Assembly: GCF_900112595.1 (NCBI RefSeq)
Contig: NZ_FOMI01000004.1
Location: forward strand, 62,001-126,000
Direction: 5' to 3'
Source of the DNA: Algibacter pectinivorans
GTDB lineage: Bacteria; Bacteroidota; Bacteroidia; Flavobacteriales; Flavobacteriaceae
Length of the DNA: 64,000 nt
Shown here: piece after piece, positions 36,901 through 44,093 of the stretch
Position numbering within the stretch: the first letter of the stretch is position 1
How the letters are laid out: each line of letters opens with the position of its first letter
Made by a program: the position numbers and the translations under genes
Notes under the pieces: generated by a model
Told to the model about the DNA's origin: nothing
What the model saw: only the letters and a program-made list of their open reading frames with translations
Databases searched by the model: none

Positions 36901-37378
36901 TAAAGGGTTTACAGAACCAGATCCGCGTGAGGATTTTTCGGGAAATGATGTGGCTAGAAAGTTATTAATTTTGGCAAGAGAGTTAGATTTGCAAAACGAA
37001 TTTGAAGATGTTGAGGTGTTAAATTTAATTCCAGAAGCGTATAGAGATATTTCGGTTTCGGAATTTTTATCGCAATTACATGTTCTGGATAAGCAATACC
37101 AAAAGATAAAAGACGAGCAAGAGGCAGGACATGTGTTACGATATGTTGGGGATTTATCGGGCGATTTATCGCAGGATAAAGGCCTATTGGAAGTAAAATT
37201 AGTGTCTATTCCAGAAGATAGTACGTTAGGACATGTAAAAGGAAGTGATGCTATTTTTGAAATATTTACCGAGAGTTACGGTGAGCAACCTATAGTTATA
37301 CAAGGTGCAGGAGCAGGAGCAGAAGTTACGGCAAGAGGTGTTTTTGGAGATATATTGAGGTTGTCGAAATTAAACTAG
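33983..37378 (+). CDS. Trifunctional homoserine O-acetyltransferase / aspartokinase / homoserine dehydrogenase fusion
   Basis: One uninterrupted 1131-residue frame with three enzymes. Residues 1 to about 325 are a MetX alpha/beta-hydrolase (nucleophile S126 in VGGSLGGGIAWE, Asp in DSDLFFTAEENR, His in VHGHDAFL). From residue 329 an aspartokinase follows (MKVLKFGGKSLANG, TTLGRNGSNYTAALLA, SGIYTADP), with ACT-type regulatory segments to about 770. From about 774 comes homoserine dehydrogenase (AIFGHGGVGGALIN, VDNTASSTFYKNY, ETTVGAGLPLIDT, FTEPDPREDFSGNDVARK). It performs aspartate phosphorylation, homoserine formation and acetylation, lacking only aspartate-semialdehyde dehydrogenase. It lies in a SAM riboswitch operon. 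Domain calls are secure. Confidence 0.95.
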   Translation: MKHELQHIIIKNFTTESGVLNPIIKLSYQVFGKSLGSAPIVLINHALTGNSDVAGENGWWRDLVGDDKVIDTKLYTVLSFNIPGNGFDGFVIDNYKDFVARDMANIFLMGLKELKIAEIFATVGGSLGGGIAWEMAVLKPNFTKHLVVVATDWKSTDWLIANCQIQEQFLLNSKHPVHDARMHAMLCYRTPESFKERFHRSKNDELEIFNVESWLLHHGNKLQERFQLSAYKLMNQLLRSIDVTKGRSSNFNVLENIEAKIHIVGVDSDLFFTAEENRETHKQLALTHPNVTYNEIHSVHGHDAFLMEYEQLEKIIEGIFVPHSKRKPMKVLKFGGKSLANGKGLETVLSIIKNKVIAGERISVVVSARGSATDDLEAILNKALTGEPYQDDLNAFKAYQVEPLKGIDFSEEFLVLDKLFEGVSLLRDYSKKTKDNILAQGELLSVKLIASLLNNQGVKAKATDSRELIKTDETFGNAQPLSKISKENTKNYFSKHKDVVNVVTGFIASNLKNETTTLGRNGSNYTAALLANFLDAEELQNYTHVSGIYTADPVLVPDAKQIRELSFSEANELANFGTSVLHAKTIIPLVEKNINLRILNTFNSDDEGTLITARPSTKEVTSLSILDNVALLNLEGRGLLGKIGVDARIFGALSKYGISVSIVSQGSSERGIGLIIDADQATQAVIALEREFESDFYSQDVNKIDVVDDVAVISIIGIELSSFHKPFNALIKNQITPLLFNNTVTGKNVSLVVKKAQLHKAVNVIHGEVFGVSKKINIAIFGHGGVGGALINQILKSKGDIEKRKGISLNIFAIANSKKLLLDKNGAEANWENAIASSSFESSIEDILTYANNHHLENLIAVDNTASSTFYKNYIPLVKAGFDLVSSNKIANTISHDFYTELRTELKNSNKQYLYETTVGAGLPLIDTIKLLHESGENITRIRGVFSGTLSYLFNNFSTADKPFSEIIQETVDKGFTEPDPREDFSGNDVARKLLILARELDLQNEFEDVEVLNLIPEAYRDISVSEFLSQLHVLDKQYQKIKDEQEAGHVLRYVGDLSGDLSQDKGLLEVKLVSIPEDSTLGHVKGSDAIFEIFTESYGEQPIVIQGAGAGAEVTARGVFGDILRLSKLN

Positions 37379-37413
37379 TAATATAGATGTCTCGTTTTTT
37401 CGAGAATATACTT

Positions 37414-37442
37414 TCTTGTGAGGTTTTAAAAATCTTGCAGGT
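37414..37442. repeat. Family B palindrome, copy 6 (degenerate)
   Basis: TCTTGTGAGGTTTTAAAAAT then CTTGCAGGT; downstream of the metX-thrA fusion. Confidence 0.7.
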
Positions 37443-37464
37443 ATAGGTTGAAAATAATAAAATA

Positions 37465-37495
37465 GACCTACAAGGTTTTGGAAACCTCGCAGGGT
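37465..37495. repeat. Family B palindrome, copy 7
   Basis: GACCTACAAGGTTTTGGAAA then CCTCGCAGGGT, 22 bases after copy 6: a tandem pair in the same 287-base gap. Confidence 0.78.
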
Positions 37496-37548
37496 GGATA
37501 GTAGATAAAAAGGAAGTTTACTTTAAAGACAGGCTTTGGCAAATAAGT

Positions 37549-37637
37549 GCATTAGGGATTGTAGCGGCATCCTTTTTTTGCTGCCATAAATGGCAAAAAA
37601 AGATATAGCGGAAAGCCCGACCCTTTTGGGTAATGCC
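37549..37637 (+). repeat. Family A structured repeat, copy 4, with nested hairpin
   Basis: Starts GCATTAGGGATTGTAGCGG and ends TAATGCC. The ends carry a compensatory A/T in place of the usual G/C. A nested hairpin TTTTTTTGCTGCCA...TGGCAAAAAAA (about 37573-37601) sits before AGCGGAAAGCCCGACC. It lies 29 bases before the metZ-like gene. Confidence 0.85.
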
Positions 37638-37665
37638 AAAATAAGAATGATTAAAAAGAATAAAA

Positions 37666-38832
37666 GTGAGTAAGAAATTTGAAACTTCGGCGATACGAAC
37701 ACAGAGTGAAACGACACAATTTTCGGAGCATTCGGTGCCATTATACTTAACTTCTGGTTTTGTTTTTGACGATTCGGAAGAAATGCGTGCATCGTTTGCT
37801 GAAGAGAAACAACGCGATTTATACAGCCGTTATAGCAACCCGAATGTTAATGAATTTGTAGATAAGGTGTGTGCTATGGAAGGTGCCGAGGCTGGTTTTG
37901 CTTTTGCTAGCGGAATGGCTGCGGTGTTCTCGACGTTTGCAACGTTGTTAAATGCTGGCGACCATGTGTTGTCTTGTAGTTCGGTTTTTGGTGCTACTCA
38001 TGGTTTGTTTACAAAATACTTTCCGAAATGGAATATTGAATGTTCGTATTTTAATATAAATGAGGTTGATGCTATTGAAGGTTTAATACAACCAAATACT
38101 AAGTTTATTTATGCCGAAACGCCAACAAATCCGGGTGTTGATATTCTTGACTTAGAATTTTTAAGTGCTATTTGTAAAAAGCACAACATACTATTGGTGG
38201 TCGATAATTGTTTTGCCACACCGTATTTACAAAACCCAATTAAACTGGGTGCCGATTTAGTAATACATTCGGCTACTAAATTAATGGATGGGCAAGGGCG
38301 TGTGCTTGGTGGCATAACGGTTGGTAGTAAAGAACTTATTAGAGAAATATATTTATTTTCTAGACTTACTGGGCCATCGTTAAGTCCGTTTAATGCTTGG
38401 GTGTTATCTAAATCGTTAGAAACTCTGGCACTGCGCGTTGAAAAGCATTGTGATAATGCCATTAAAATTGCTACATTTCTAGAGGCGCACCCTAAGGTAA
38501 CTTGGGTTAAATATCCTTTTTTAAAATCGCATCCTAAATACGATATTGCTAAAAAGCAAATGCGTTTGGGTGGTAATATTGTAGCTTTTGAGGTTGAAGG
38601 TGGTTTAAAAGGCGGAAAGTGCTTTTTTGATAGTGTAAAAATGTGTTCGCTTTCGGCAAACTTAGGCGATACTAGAACCATTGTAACGCATCCGGCAAGT
38701 ACAACGCATGCTAAGGTTGAGCCAGAAGTTAAAAGAGCTGCTGGAATTACAGATGGTATGGTGCGTATTTCGGTTGGTTTAGAGCATGTTGATGATATTA
38801 TTCAGGATTTAGAGCAGGCGTTAAGAAGTTAA
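37666..38832 (+). CDS. metZ: O-succinyl/acetylhomoserine sulfhydrylase-like PLP enzyme
   Basis: 388 residues from a GTG start. Cys/Met metabolism PLP family, short form: SGFVFDDSEEM, SRYSNPNV, PLP lysine K205 in HSATKLMDGQGRVLGG, and VTHPASTTHAKVEPE. The sequence agrees with MetZ-type direct sulfhydrylation, but cystathionine gamma-synthase/lyase (MetB/MetC) cannot be fully excluded by eye. It follows the metX-thrA fusion and probably shares its transcript, giving two sulfhydrylase-type enzymes in one methionine operon. Confidence 0.85.
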   Translation: MSKKFETSAIRTQSETTQFSEHSVPLYLTSGFVFDDSEEMRASFAEEKQRDLYSRYSNPNVNEFVDKVCAMEGAEAGFAFASGMAAVFSTFATLLNAGDHVLSCSSVFGATHGLFTKYFPKWNIECSYFNINEVDAIEGLIQPNTKFIYAETPTNPGVDILDLEFLSAICKKHNILLVVDNCFATPYLQNPIKLGADLVIHSATKLMDGQGRVLGGITVGSKELIREIYLFSRLTGPSLSPFNAWVLSKSLETLALRVEKHCDNAIKIATFLEAHPKVTWVKYPFLKSHPKYDIAKKQMRLGGNIVAFEVEGGLKGGKCFFDSVKMCSLSANLGDTRTIVTHPASTTHAKVEPEVKRAAGITDGMVRISVGLEHVDDIIQDLEQALRS

Positions 38833-39247
38833 TTGAGCTTTTGTAGCTACTAATTTTACTGTGATTTTTGAATTCTTTATGCTGATTTTTACTCGTGGAT
38901 TAAGAGAAAAGCGGCAAGAAATACTTAAAAGTACATGGTTGTTTTTTAGTTTGAAAATAGTTGTGTGCTTGTTATTTTTAGTAAGTAATAAACTAAATAC
39001 CTATTAAAACTTGCATTATTCGAGTTTATGTTGAGCGCCATAAATAAGAATTTTTTTAACTATTGAATAAGATTAGAAATGGTACTGTTTTAATTACTAA
39101 TTTGTTAGACTAGCTAAGAAGAAAAAATGTACATATATTTTAAATATGTTCTGTACAGGAATTAATTTATAAAACTAATTTAAAGCATATAGCAAATGGA
39201 CAAACATTATTTTATGCCCATTTGCTAAATAGTACTCTAAAATATTT
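38833..39247. other. Gene-free convergent gap with one hairpin
   Basis: 415 AT-rich bases between metZ and the minus-strand lipoprotein gene. AGCAAATGG (39191-39199) pairs with CCATTTGCT (39218-39226) and may terminate the lipoprotein transcript. Nothing else was recognised. Confidence 0.5.
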
Positions 39248-39769
39248 CTAATTCCAAAATGTAGAACCAAAATTTGTAGCCGTGCCATTAAAGCTAAATG
39301 GCGAGCTTCCTTCAATAATATTATTAGAGTTATCCCATCTTCCAGCAGTAACTGCTTGGTCTACTCTGGCTTGGTTACTTGCGCCCCATTGTACATAGTC
39401 TATAAGTATATCTGGATCTGTAGAGCCAAAAGAGTTTTCAGAAAATAGACTTAAACCATCGGCTGTCGGGTTTATATCGTAGCTTAAAGTTACGCTTTGG
39501 TTTAGACTTAAATTTGTAGACTCGCTGGTTGCATCAGAAACCTGCACGTATGTTCCAGGGCCTAAACATAGCCAATATGAACCTACGTTTTTCGTCTCAT
39601 CACCTAAATTGGTAAGTGTTACCTGGTCTGTCTCCGTATTTACCTCCGTTATACGTATAACACTACTTGATGCTACTTCTGTTTCTGTGGTGGTTGTATC
39701 GTCGTCATTGCTACAGCTAGCTATTAAACCACATACTAGCACCATAAAAATTGTTTTTTTCATTTTCAT
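39248..39769 (-). CDS. Lamin-tail-domain-like lipoprotein
   Basis: 173 residues. Lipoprotein signal peptide with lipobox IASC at about residue 19, then a Thr/Asp linker (NDDDTTTTETE) and a beta-sandwich resembling the bacterial lamin tail domain: IRITEVNTETDQVTLTNLGDE, SYWLCLGPG, LIDYVQWGAS. Such domains occur on surface or secreted proteins of Bacteroidota and are thought to bind other macromolecules or membranes. Monocistronic; function unknown. Confidence 0.75.
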   Translation of the reverse strand: MKMKKTIFMVLVCGLIASCSNDDDTTTTETEVASSSVIRITEVNTETDQVTLTNLGDETKNVGSYWLCLGPGTYVQVSDATSESTNLSLNQSVTLSYDINPTADGLSLFSENSFGSTDPDILIDYVQWGASNQARVDQAVTAGRWDNSNNIIEGSSPFSFNGTATNFGSTFWN

Positions 39770-40099
39770 TTTAATTTAAATTATTAAATAACTTTTTAAA
39801 TAGACGAAAGCTTATTGGTTTTCATACATAAAATATCAAGTAGATTGAAAATTTATGATTTATAGGTAAACGATTGTAAGTGTAGCAAAGTAGTATATTT
39901 AATTTTTTTGTTGAATAGAAATTAAATACAATTTGTATTGAGGTGTTTTTTTTAGAGGTTTATAAAATTAGTGCTCCTCGTGTAGTGTCTTTTTTTGTGC
40001 TAATTTTTAAAGTTATTGTTTTAGCTAATTTGAAATAATAATTAAATATTAGGTAATTTCTTTTCAAGTATCTCGACTTAGCATAATAAATTTGAAATT
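39770..40099. other. Divergent intergenic region
   Basis: 330 AT-rich bases between the lipoprotein (minus) and the Omp85-like gene (plus). TAAATTTG (40087-40094) matches the -7 consensus but lies only six bases before the ATG at 40100, so it would imply a leaderless or near-leaderless transcript, or be coincidental. Confidence 0.4.
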
Positions 40100-41401
40100 A
40101 TGAAAGTAGGATATAGAATAAGTATTGTCATTTTTTTGTTTTTTTGCTTAAGCTTTCAGGGTTTTTCTCAAAAAAAATTTAAAGTAGAGAGTTTAAACTT
40201 TGAAGGACTTAAAAAAACTAAAGCAAGTTTTTTAACTCGCATAGCCAAGGTAAAAGTGGGTAAAGAAACAGATAGCGTAGTTGTTGTTAATGATATTGAG
40301 CGTTTTAAACGTTTGGATGGTATTGCCTTTGCTAACTATAAAATAGAATACGTTGGCGATGCGGGTTATAGAGTTACATATTTGCTTGAAGAGAATTTTA
40401 GTATTATACCAGGCGTAAGAACGGGACAAGCTAATGATGGGAGTTTTTTATATCGATTTTCTGCTTTTGAGTTTAATGGCTTAGGTCGTAATATTATTTT
40501 TGGAGGATTTTTTAAAAGAGAAGTTTTTAACGGTTTTGGTGTTTTTTTAGAGCATCCTTACTTATTTTCTAATAAATTAGGTTTGGGTATAAATTATCAA
40601 GACGATACATCACAACAGCCTATTTATTTAAATGCTAACGATATTGATAATTCTGCTAATTATGCATATACTAGAAAAGGTCCTGAACTAACATTATTTT
40701 ATGAATTAAATTTTAAGAATAGGTTTGAGTTGGGATCCAAAATTTTTAAAGAAGAGTACACTTTAATTCGTGACGACCCAGAGAATGAAGGGCTTGTAAA
40801 TGTGCCAGAACCTCAACTCAATAAAGCATTGTTTAGGGCATCTCATGAGTTTGTAGATATTGATATACAATACCAAAACCAGTCGGGATTTAGAAATTTT
40901 TTGGATCTTAATTATTTTGTTGGTGGACAAGGGGTTTTGCAAACCGAGTACATAATTAATAATACAACACAATTTTATAAGCTAATTGGGTCTAAAGGAA
41001 ATTTTGCTACGCAATTAAAATTTCAATTAAGTAATACGGTAAATAATACGGCGTTTGTACCAATAATTATAGATAATCAATTTAATAATAGAGGTGTAGG
41101 TAATACTGTAGATCGTGGGATATCAAGTACAACAGTAAATACGGAGTATCGACATACATTATTTGAAAAAGGCTGGTTTGTTTTACAGGGTAATGTATTT
41201 ACCGATGTAAGTAGTCTACAACGTCCAAATGTTCAATTTTTAAATCAATTTTCATCAGATACATTTCGTGTATATTCAGGCGCTGGTGTTCGTTTTATTC
41301 ATAAATATATTTTTAATGCAGTACTTCGTTTTGATTATGGTGTTAATGTAACAGGAACTGGGGGTAATGGTTTTGTGTTTGGAATAGGACAATATTTTTA
41401 A
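40100..41401 (+). CDS. Small Omp85-like outer-membrane protein (POTRA plus barrel)
   Basis: 433 residues: signal peptide (ending FQGFSQ, about residue 24), one POTRA-like module (about 27-100, FKVESLNFEGLKKTKASFLTRI, DIERFKRLDGIAFANYKIEY), then a beta-barrel rich in alternating aromatic strands (FNGLGRNIIFGGFFKRE, LGLGINYQDD) and a C-terminal FGIGQYF ending in phenylalanine, as in outer-membrane barrels. It resembles BamA/TamA-type proteins but is only half the length of BamA. It may insert or export partner proteins. Gene order gives no partner. Confidence 0.78.
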   Translation: MKVGYRISIVIFLFFCLSFQGFSQKKFKVESLNFEGLKKTKASFLTRIAKVKVGKETDSVVVVNDIERFKRLDGIAFANYKIEYVGDAGYRVTYLLEENFSIIPGVRTGQANDGSFLYRFSAFEFNGLGRNIIFGGFFKREVFNGFGVFLEHPYLFSNKLGLGINYQDDTSQQPIYLNANDIDNSANYAYTRKGPELTLFYELNFKNRFELGSKIFKEEYTLIRDDPENEGLVNVPEPQLNKALFRASHEFVDIDIQYQNQSGFRNFLDLNYFVGGQGVLQTEYIINNTTQFYKLIGSKGNFATQLKFQLSNTVNNTAFVPIIIDNQFNNRGVGNTVDRGISSTTVNTEYRHTLFEKGWFVLQGNVFTDVSSLQRPNVQFLNQFSSDTFRVYSGAGVRFIHKYIFNAVLRFDYGVNVTGTGGNGFVFGIGQYF

Positions 41402-41452
41402 ATAGTGTTTTTAGTTGTGGTTTGCAAGTACTAATTTATTTATATTAGCAAA

Positions 41453-41869
41453 ATGCTTTCCAAAAAAACAAAATACGGGTTAAAAGCTCTAACGTTTATT
41501 GCTAGAAATGGAGATGATGTTCCTGTGCAAGTTGGCGTTATTGCTAAAAGTGAACAAATTCCACAAAAATTTCTTGAAAGCATTTTACTAACACTTCGTA
41601 AATCTGGTGTTTTAGCATCTAAAAAAGGTAAACATGGAGGTTATTATTTAAGGAGTGAACCTTCGGAAATAAAAATGACCGATGTTATGCGTGTTCTAGA
41701 AGGACCAATAGCTATGGTGCCTTGTGTGAGTCTTAATTATTACGAAAAATGTGATGATTGCCCAGACGAAACCCTTTGTAGCGTGCATAAACTTATGATT
41801 GAGGTGCGCGATAGCACACTTAACGTGTTCAGAAATACCACTTTAGCAGATTTGTCTAGCGTAGATTAA
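41453..41869 (+). CDS. Rrf2-family transcription regulator
   Basis: 138 residues with the N-terminal winged-helix of Rrf2/IscR/CymR proteins: LSKKTKYGLKALTFIAR, IPQKFLESILLTLRKSGVLASKKGKHGGYYL. Four cysteines, C91, C100, C103 and C109 (CX8CX2CX5C), could hold an Fe-S cluster or sense redox, unlike the CX5CX5C of IscR. It sits 164 bases upstream of the sulfate-assimilation genes and is the obvious candidate regulator, analogous to CymR in cysteine metabolism. CTAAT/ATTAG flanks in its own upstream region (41429-41446) may be an autoregulatory site. Confidence 0.9.
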   Translation: MLSKKTKYGLKALTFIARNGDDVPVQVGVIAKSEQIPQKFLESILLTLRKSGVLASKKGKHGGYYLRSEPSEIKMTDVMRVLEGPIAMVPCVSLNYYEKCDDCPDETLCSVHKLMIEVRDSTLNVFRNTTLADLSSVD

Positions 41870-41982
41870 TGAAAATATCTCAAAATTATCTCTTATTTTA
41901 AATAATAATCTTCTTTTTATCGCAAATTTATTCCATTATTCTAAAAAGTTGTTAAAACTGCTTTTTGTATTATAAAATGTTT

Positions 41983-42015
41983 TACATTTGTAATCCCTAC
42001 TAAATTGATAGGATT
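41983..42015 (+). promoter_or_regulatory. Promoter -7 element and overlapping palindromic operator of the sulfate operon
   Basis: TACATTTG (41983-41990) fits TAnnTTTG; a TTTG lies at 41964-41967 (15-base spacing, short). Immediately downstream, AATCC-CTA...TA-GGATT (41992-42015) is an inverted repeat centred on AAATT that would cover the transcription start, suiting a repressor. The Rrf2 protein encoded next door is the likely ligand. Confidence 0.5.
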
Positions 42016-42032
42016 AATATAAATAATAAGAA

Positions 42033-42290
42033 ATGATAGCGCAAATGTTATTAAAGAGTAAAGAAAAAACTACTTATAAAGAGGATGCTGTTGGAGAAAA
42101 ACCAATTAGAAGTGTAGCAAAAGCTTTAAGTTGGAGAGTAATTGGTACTTTAGATACATTGGTAGTTTCATATATATTAACAGGAGAAATGGCTGTTGCA
42201 GCATCTATTGCTTCGGTCGATTTTTTAACCAAAATGGTATTATACTTTTTCCATGAGCGTTTATGGAATTCAATTAAATGGGGAAAATAA
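42033..42290 (+). CDS. DUF2061 small membrane protein
   Basis: 85 residues: KPIRSVAKALSWRVIGTLDTLVVSYILTG and VDFLTKMVLYFFHERLWNSIKWGK are the conserved core of DUF2061, predicted to have two membrane helices with an amphipathic start. Homologues are often found beside sulfate assimilation genes, which fits its position as first gene of the operon; its function is unknown. Confidence 0.88.
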   Translation: MIAQMLLKSKEKTTYKEDAVGEKPIRSVAKALSWRVIGTLDTLVVSYILTGEMAVAASIASVDFLTKMVLYFFHERLWNSIKWGK

Positions 42291-42301
42291 ATAAAGAGAT
42301 T

Positions 42302-42922
42302 ATGTTTACAGAAACTCAAATAGAAGAATTAAATAAAAGCTTTGAAAAAGCCACGCCTACTGAAATTATTCAGAAGGCTTTCGAGCTTAATAATAAAGCT
42401 GTGGTTACTACTAATTTTAGACCATATGAGGCCGCAATTTTACATGCGGTTAGTAGTTTGGAATCTAGTATTCCTGTAATTTGGTGCGATACCGGTTACA
42501 ATACGCCACAAACGTATAAGCATGCCGAACAAGTTATAAAAGATTTAAACTTAAATGTGTCTTTATATGTACCAAAACAAACAGCGTCTCATAGAGATGT
42601 TGTTATGGGAATTCCAACGGTAGATGATCCAAAGCACGCTTTGTTTACCGAGCAGGTAAAATTGGAGCCTTTTAAACGCGCTATGGACGAGCACAAACCT
42701 AACGTGTGGTTTACAAACTTGCGCCAAGGGCAAACAGCATTTAGAAACAGTATTGGTATTTTTAGTTTAAGTAAAGATGGTGTTTTAAAGGTAAGTCCTT
42801 TCTATTTTTGGTCGGATAAAAAATTAGACACCTATTTAGAAGAAAACAATTTACCAAACGAGTTTAAATATTTCGACCCAACAAAAGCATTAGAAAATAG
42901 AGAGTGTGGTTTACACGCTTAA
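42302..42922 (+). CDS. cysH: Phosphoadenylyl-sulfate reductase type enzyme
   Basis: 206 residues from ATG 42302 (MFTETQIEELN); an in-frame ATG at 42278 overlaps the previous gene by 13 bases and is the alternative. It reduces PAPS or APS to sulfite. The PP-loop-like region (TTNFRPYEAAILHAV), VIWCDTGYNT, TNLRQGQTAFR and the catalytic C-terminal ENRECGLHA are present. The two cysteine pairs that ligate the 4Fe-4S cluster of bacterial APS reductases are absent, so by motif it is PAPS-type, yet no cysC is in the cluster. Confidence 0.9.
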   Translation: MFTETQIEELNKSFEKATPTEIIQKAFELNNKAVVTTNFRPYEAAILHAVSSLESSIPVIWCDTGYNTPQTYKHAEQVIKDLNLNVSLYVPKQTASHRDVVMGIPTVDDPKHALFTEQVKLEPFKRAMDEHKPNVWFTNLRQGQTAFRNSIGIFSLSKDGVLKVSPFYFWSDKKLDTYLEENNLPNEFKYFDPTKALENRECGLHA

Positions 42923-43009
42923 AATGAAGTTGGCAGTAAATTTTTATAGAAAACAGTTATAAAGAACAAAATATAATAACAAAACTTTTACCCCGCCCGA
43001 GTAAGAGTT

Positions 43010-43035
43010 CCCCCTTCGGGGGTTAGGGGGCTTTT
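43010..43035 (+). repeat. CCCCC-TTC-GGGGG hairpin before cysD
   Basis: CCCCC (43010-43014), TTC, GGGGG (43018-43022), then TTAGGGGGCTTTTT; CCCCGCCC upstream (42991-42998) can pair with the second G-run instead. It resembles an intrinsic terminator inside the operon and could reduce cysD expression, or it may simply be an intergenic repeat. Confidence 0.6.
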
Positions 43036-43040
43036 TAATT

Positions 43041-43946
43041 ATGAAGAAAGATACATCAAATATCAATTCACTAGAAAACGAAGCGATTTACATCATGAGA
43101 GAAGTTGCGGCGCAGTTTGAAAAACCTGTGTTATTATTCTCTGGAGGAAAAGATTCAATAACTTTAGTAAGATTAGCTGTTAAAGCATTTTATCCTGCAA
43201 AAGTACCATTTCCTTTATTACATATTGATACGGGGCATAACTTTCCAGAAACAATTGAGTTTAGAGATCGTTTATGTAAAGAATTAGGTTTAGAATTAAT
43301 TGTACGTAATGTACAAGATTCTATTGATGAAGGTAAAGTAAAAGAAGAGTCTGGTCGTTACGCGAGTAGAAACATGCTACAAACTACAACGCTTCTTGAT
43401 GCTTTAGAAGAATTTAAATTTGATGCTGCTATTGGTGGTGCACGTCGTGATGAAGAAAAAGCAAGAGCTAAAGAACGTATTTTTTCTGTACGTGATGATT
43501 TTGGTCAATGGGATGAAAAAAACCAACGTCCAGAATTATTCGATATGTTAAATGGTGCTATAGATCACGGACAAAACGTACGTGTGTTTCCAATTTCAAA
43601 CTGGACAGAATTAGATGTTTGGTCGTATATAGAAAAAGAAAATATTGAGATTCCTTCAATTTATTTTGCACACAAACGTAAAGTCTTTTTAAGAGATGGC
43701 ATGATTTGGTCTGCTGAAGACGATGTGGTTTATAGAGATGAAAATGAAGAAGTAATAGAAAAAATGGTGCGTTTTAGAACGGTAGGAGATATGAGCTGTA
43801 CCGCAGCTGTATATTCAGATGCAGTTTCTATTTCTAAAGTGGTAGAAGAAATTAGAGATTCTACTATTTCTGAACGTGGTGCTAGAATTGACGATAAGCG
43901 TTCTGAAGGCGCCATGGAAAAACGTAAACAACAAGGGTATTTCTAG
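43041..43946 (+). CDS. cysD: Sulfate adenylyltransferase subunit 2
   Basis: 301 residues. Adenylylates sulfate to APS together with the CysN GTPase. PP-loop motif FSGGKDSITLVRL near residue 33, HIDTGHNFPET, GGARRDEEKARAKER, and the C-terminal RSEGAMEKRKQQGYF typical of CysD. Followed after 147 bases by cysN. Confidence 0.97.
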   Translation: MKKDTSNINSLENEAIYIMREVAAQFEKPVLLFSGGKDSITLVRLAVKAFYPAKVPFPLLHIDTGHNFPETIEFRDRLCKELGLELIVRNVQDSIDEGKVKEESGRYASRNMLQTTTLLDALEEFKFDAAIGGARRDEEKARAKERIFSVRDDFGQWDEKNQRPELFDMLNGAIDHGQNVRVFPISNWTELDVWSYIEKENIEIPSIYFAHKRKVFLRDGMIWSAEDDVVYRDENEEVIEKMVRFRTVGDMSCTAAVYSDAVSISKVVEEIRDSTISERGARIDDKRSEGAMEKRKQQGYF

Positions 43947-43967
43947 AAATGGTTAATAGTTTTTTGG

Positions 43968-43991
43968 TTATTAGTTACTGGTAACCAATAA
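43968..43991. repeat. TTATTAGTTAC/GTAACCAATAA hairpin between cysD and cysN
   Basis: TTATTAGTTAC (43968-43978), TG, GTAACCAATAA (43981-43991). AGTAACCAATAA recurs at 44074-44085 in the same gap, and AGTTATTAGT-type copies occur at 53552-53578, so it is another low-complexity intergenic repeat. Confidence 0.55.
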
Positions 43992-44093
43992 AAATCAAAA
44001 AAAATATTAAAAAATTAAGTTACTGAAGTTTTATTGGTGTTTAGGATAATCGAACAACTAATTACCAACAGCTAGTAACCAATAACAATAAAA

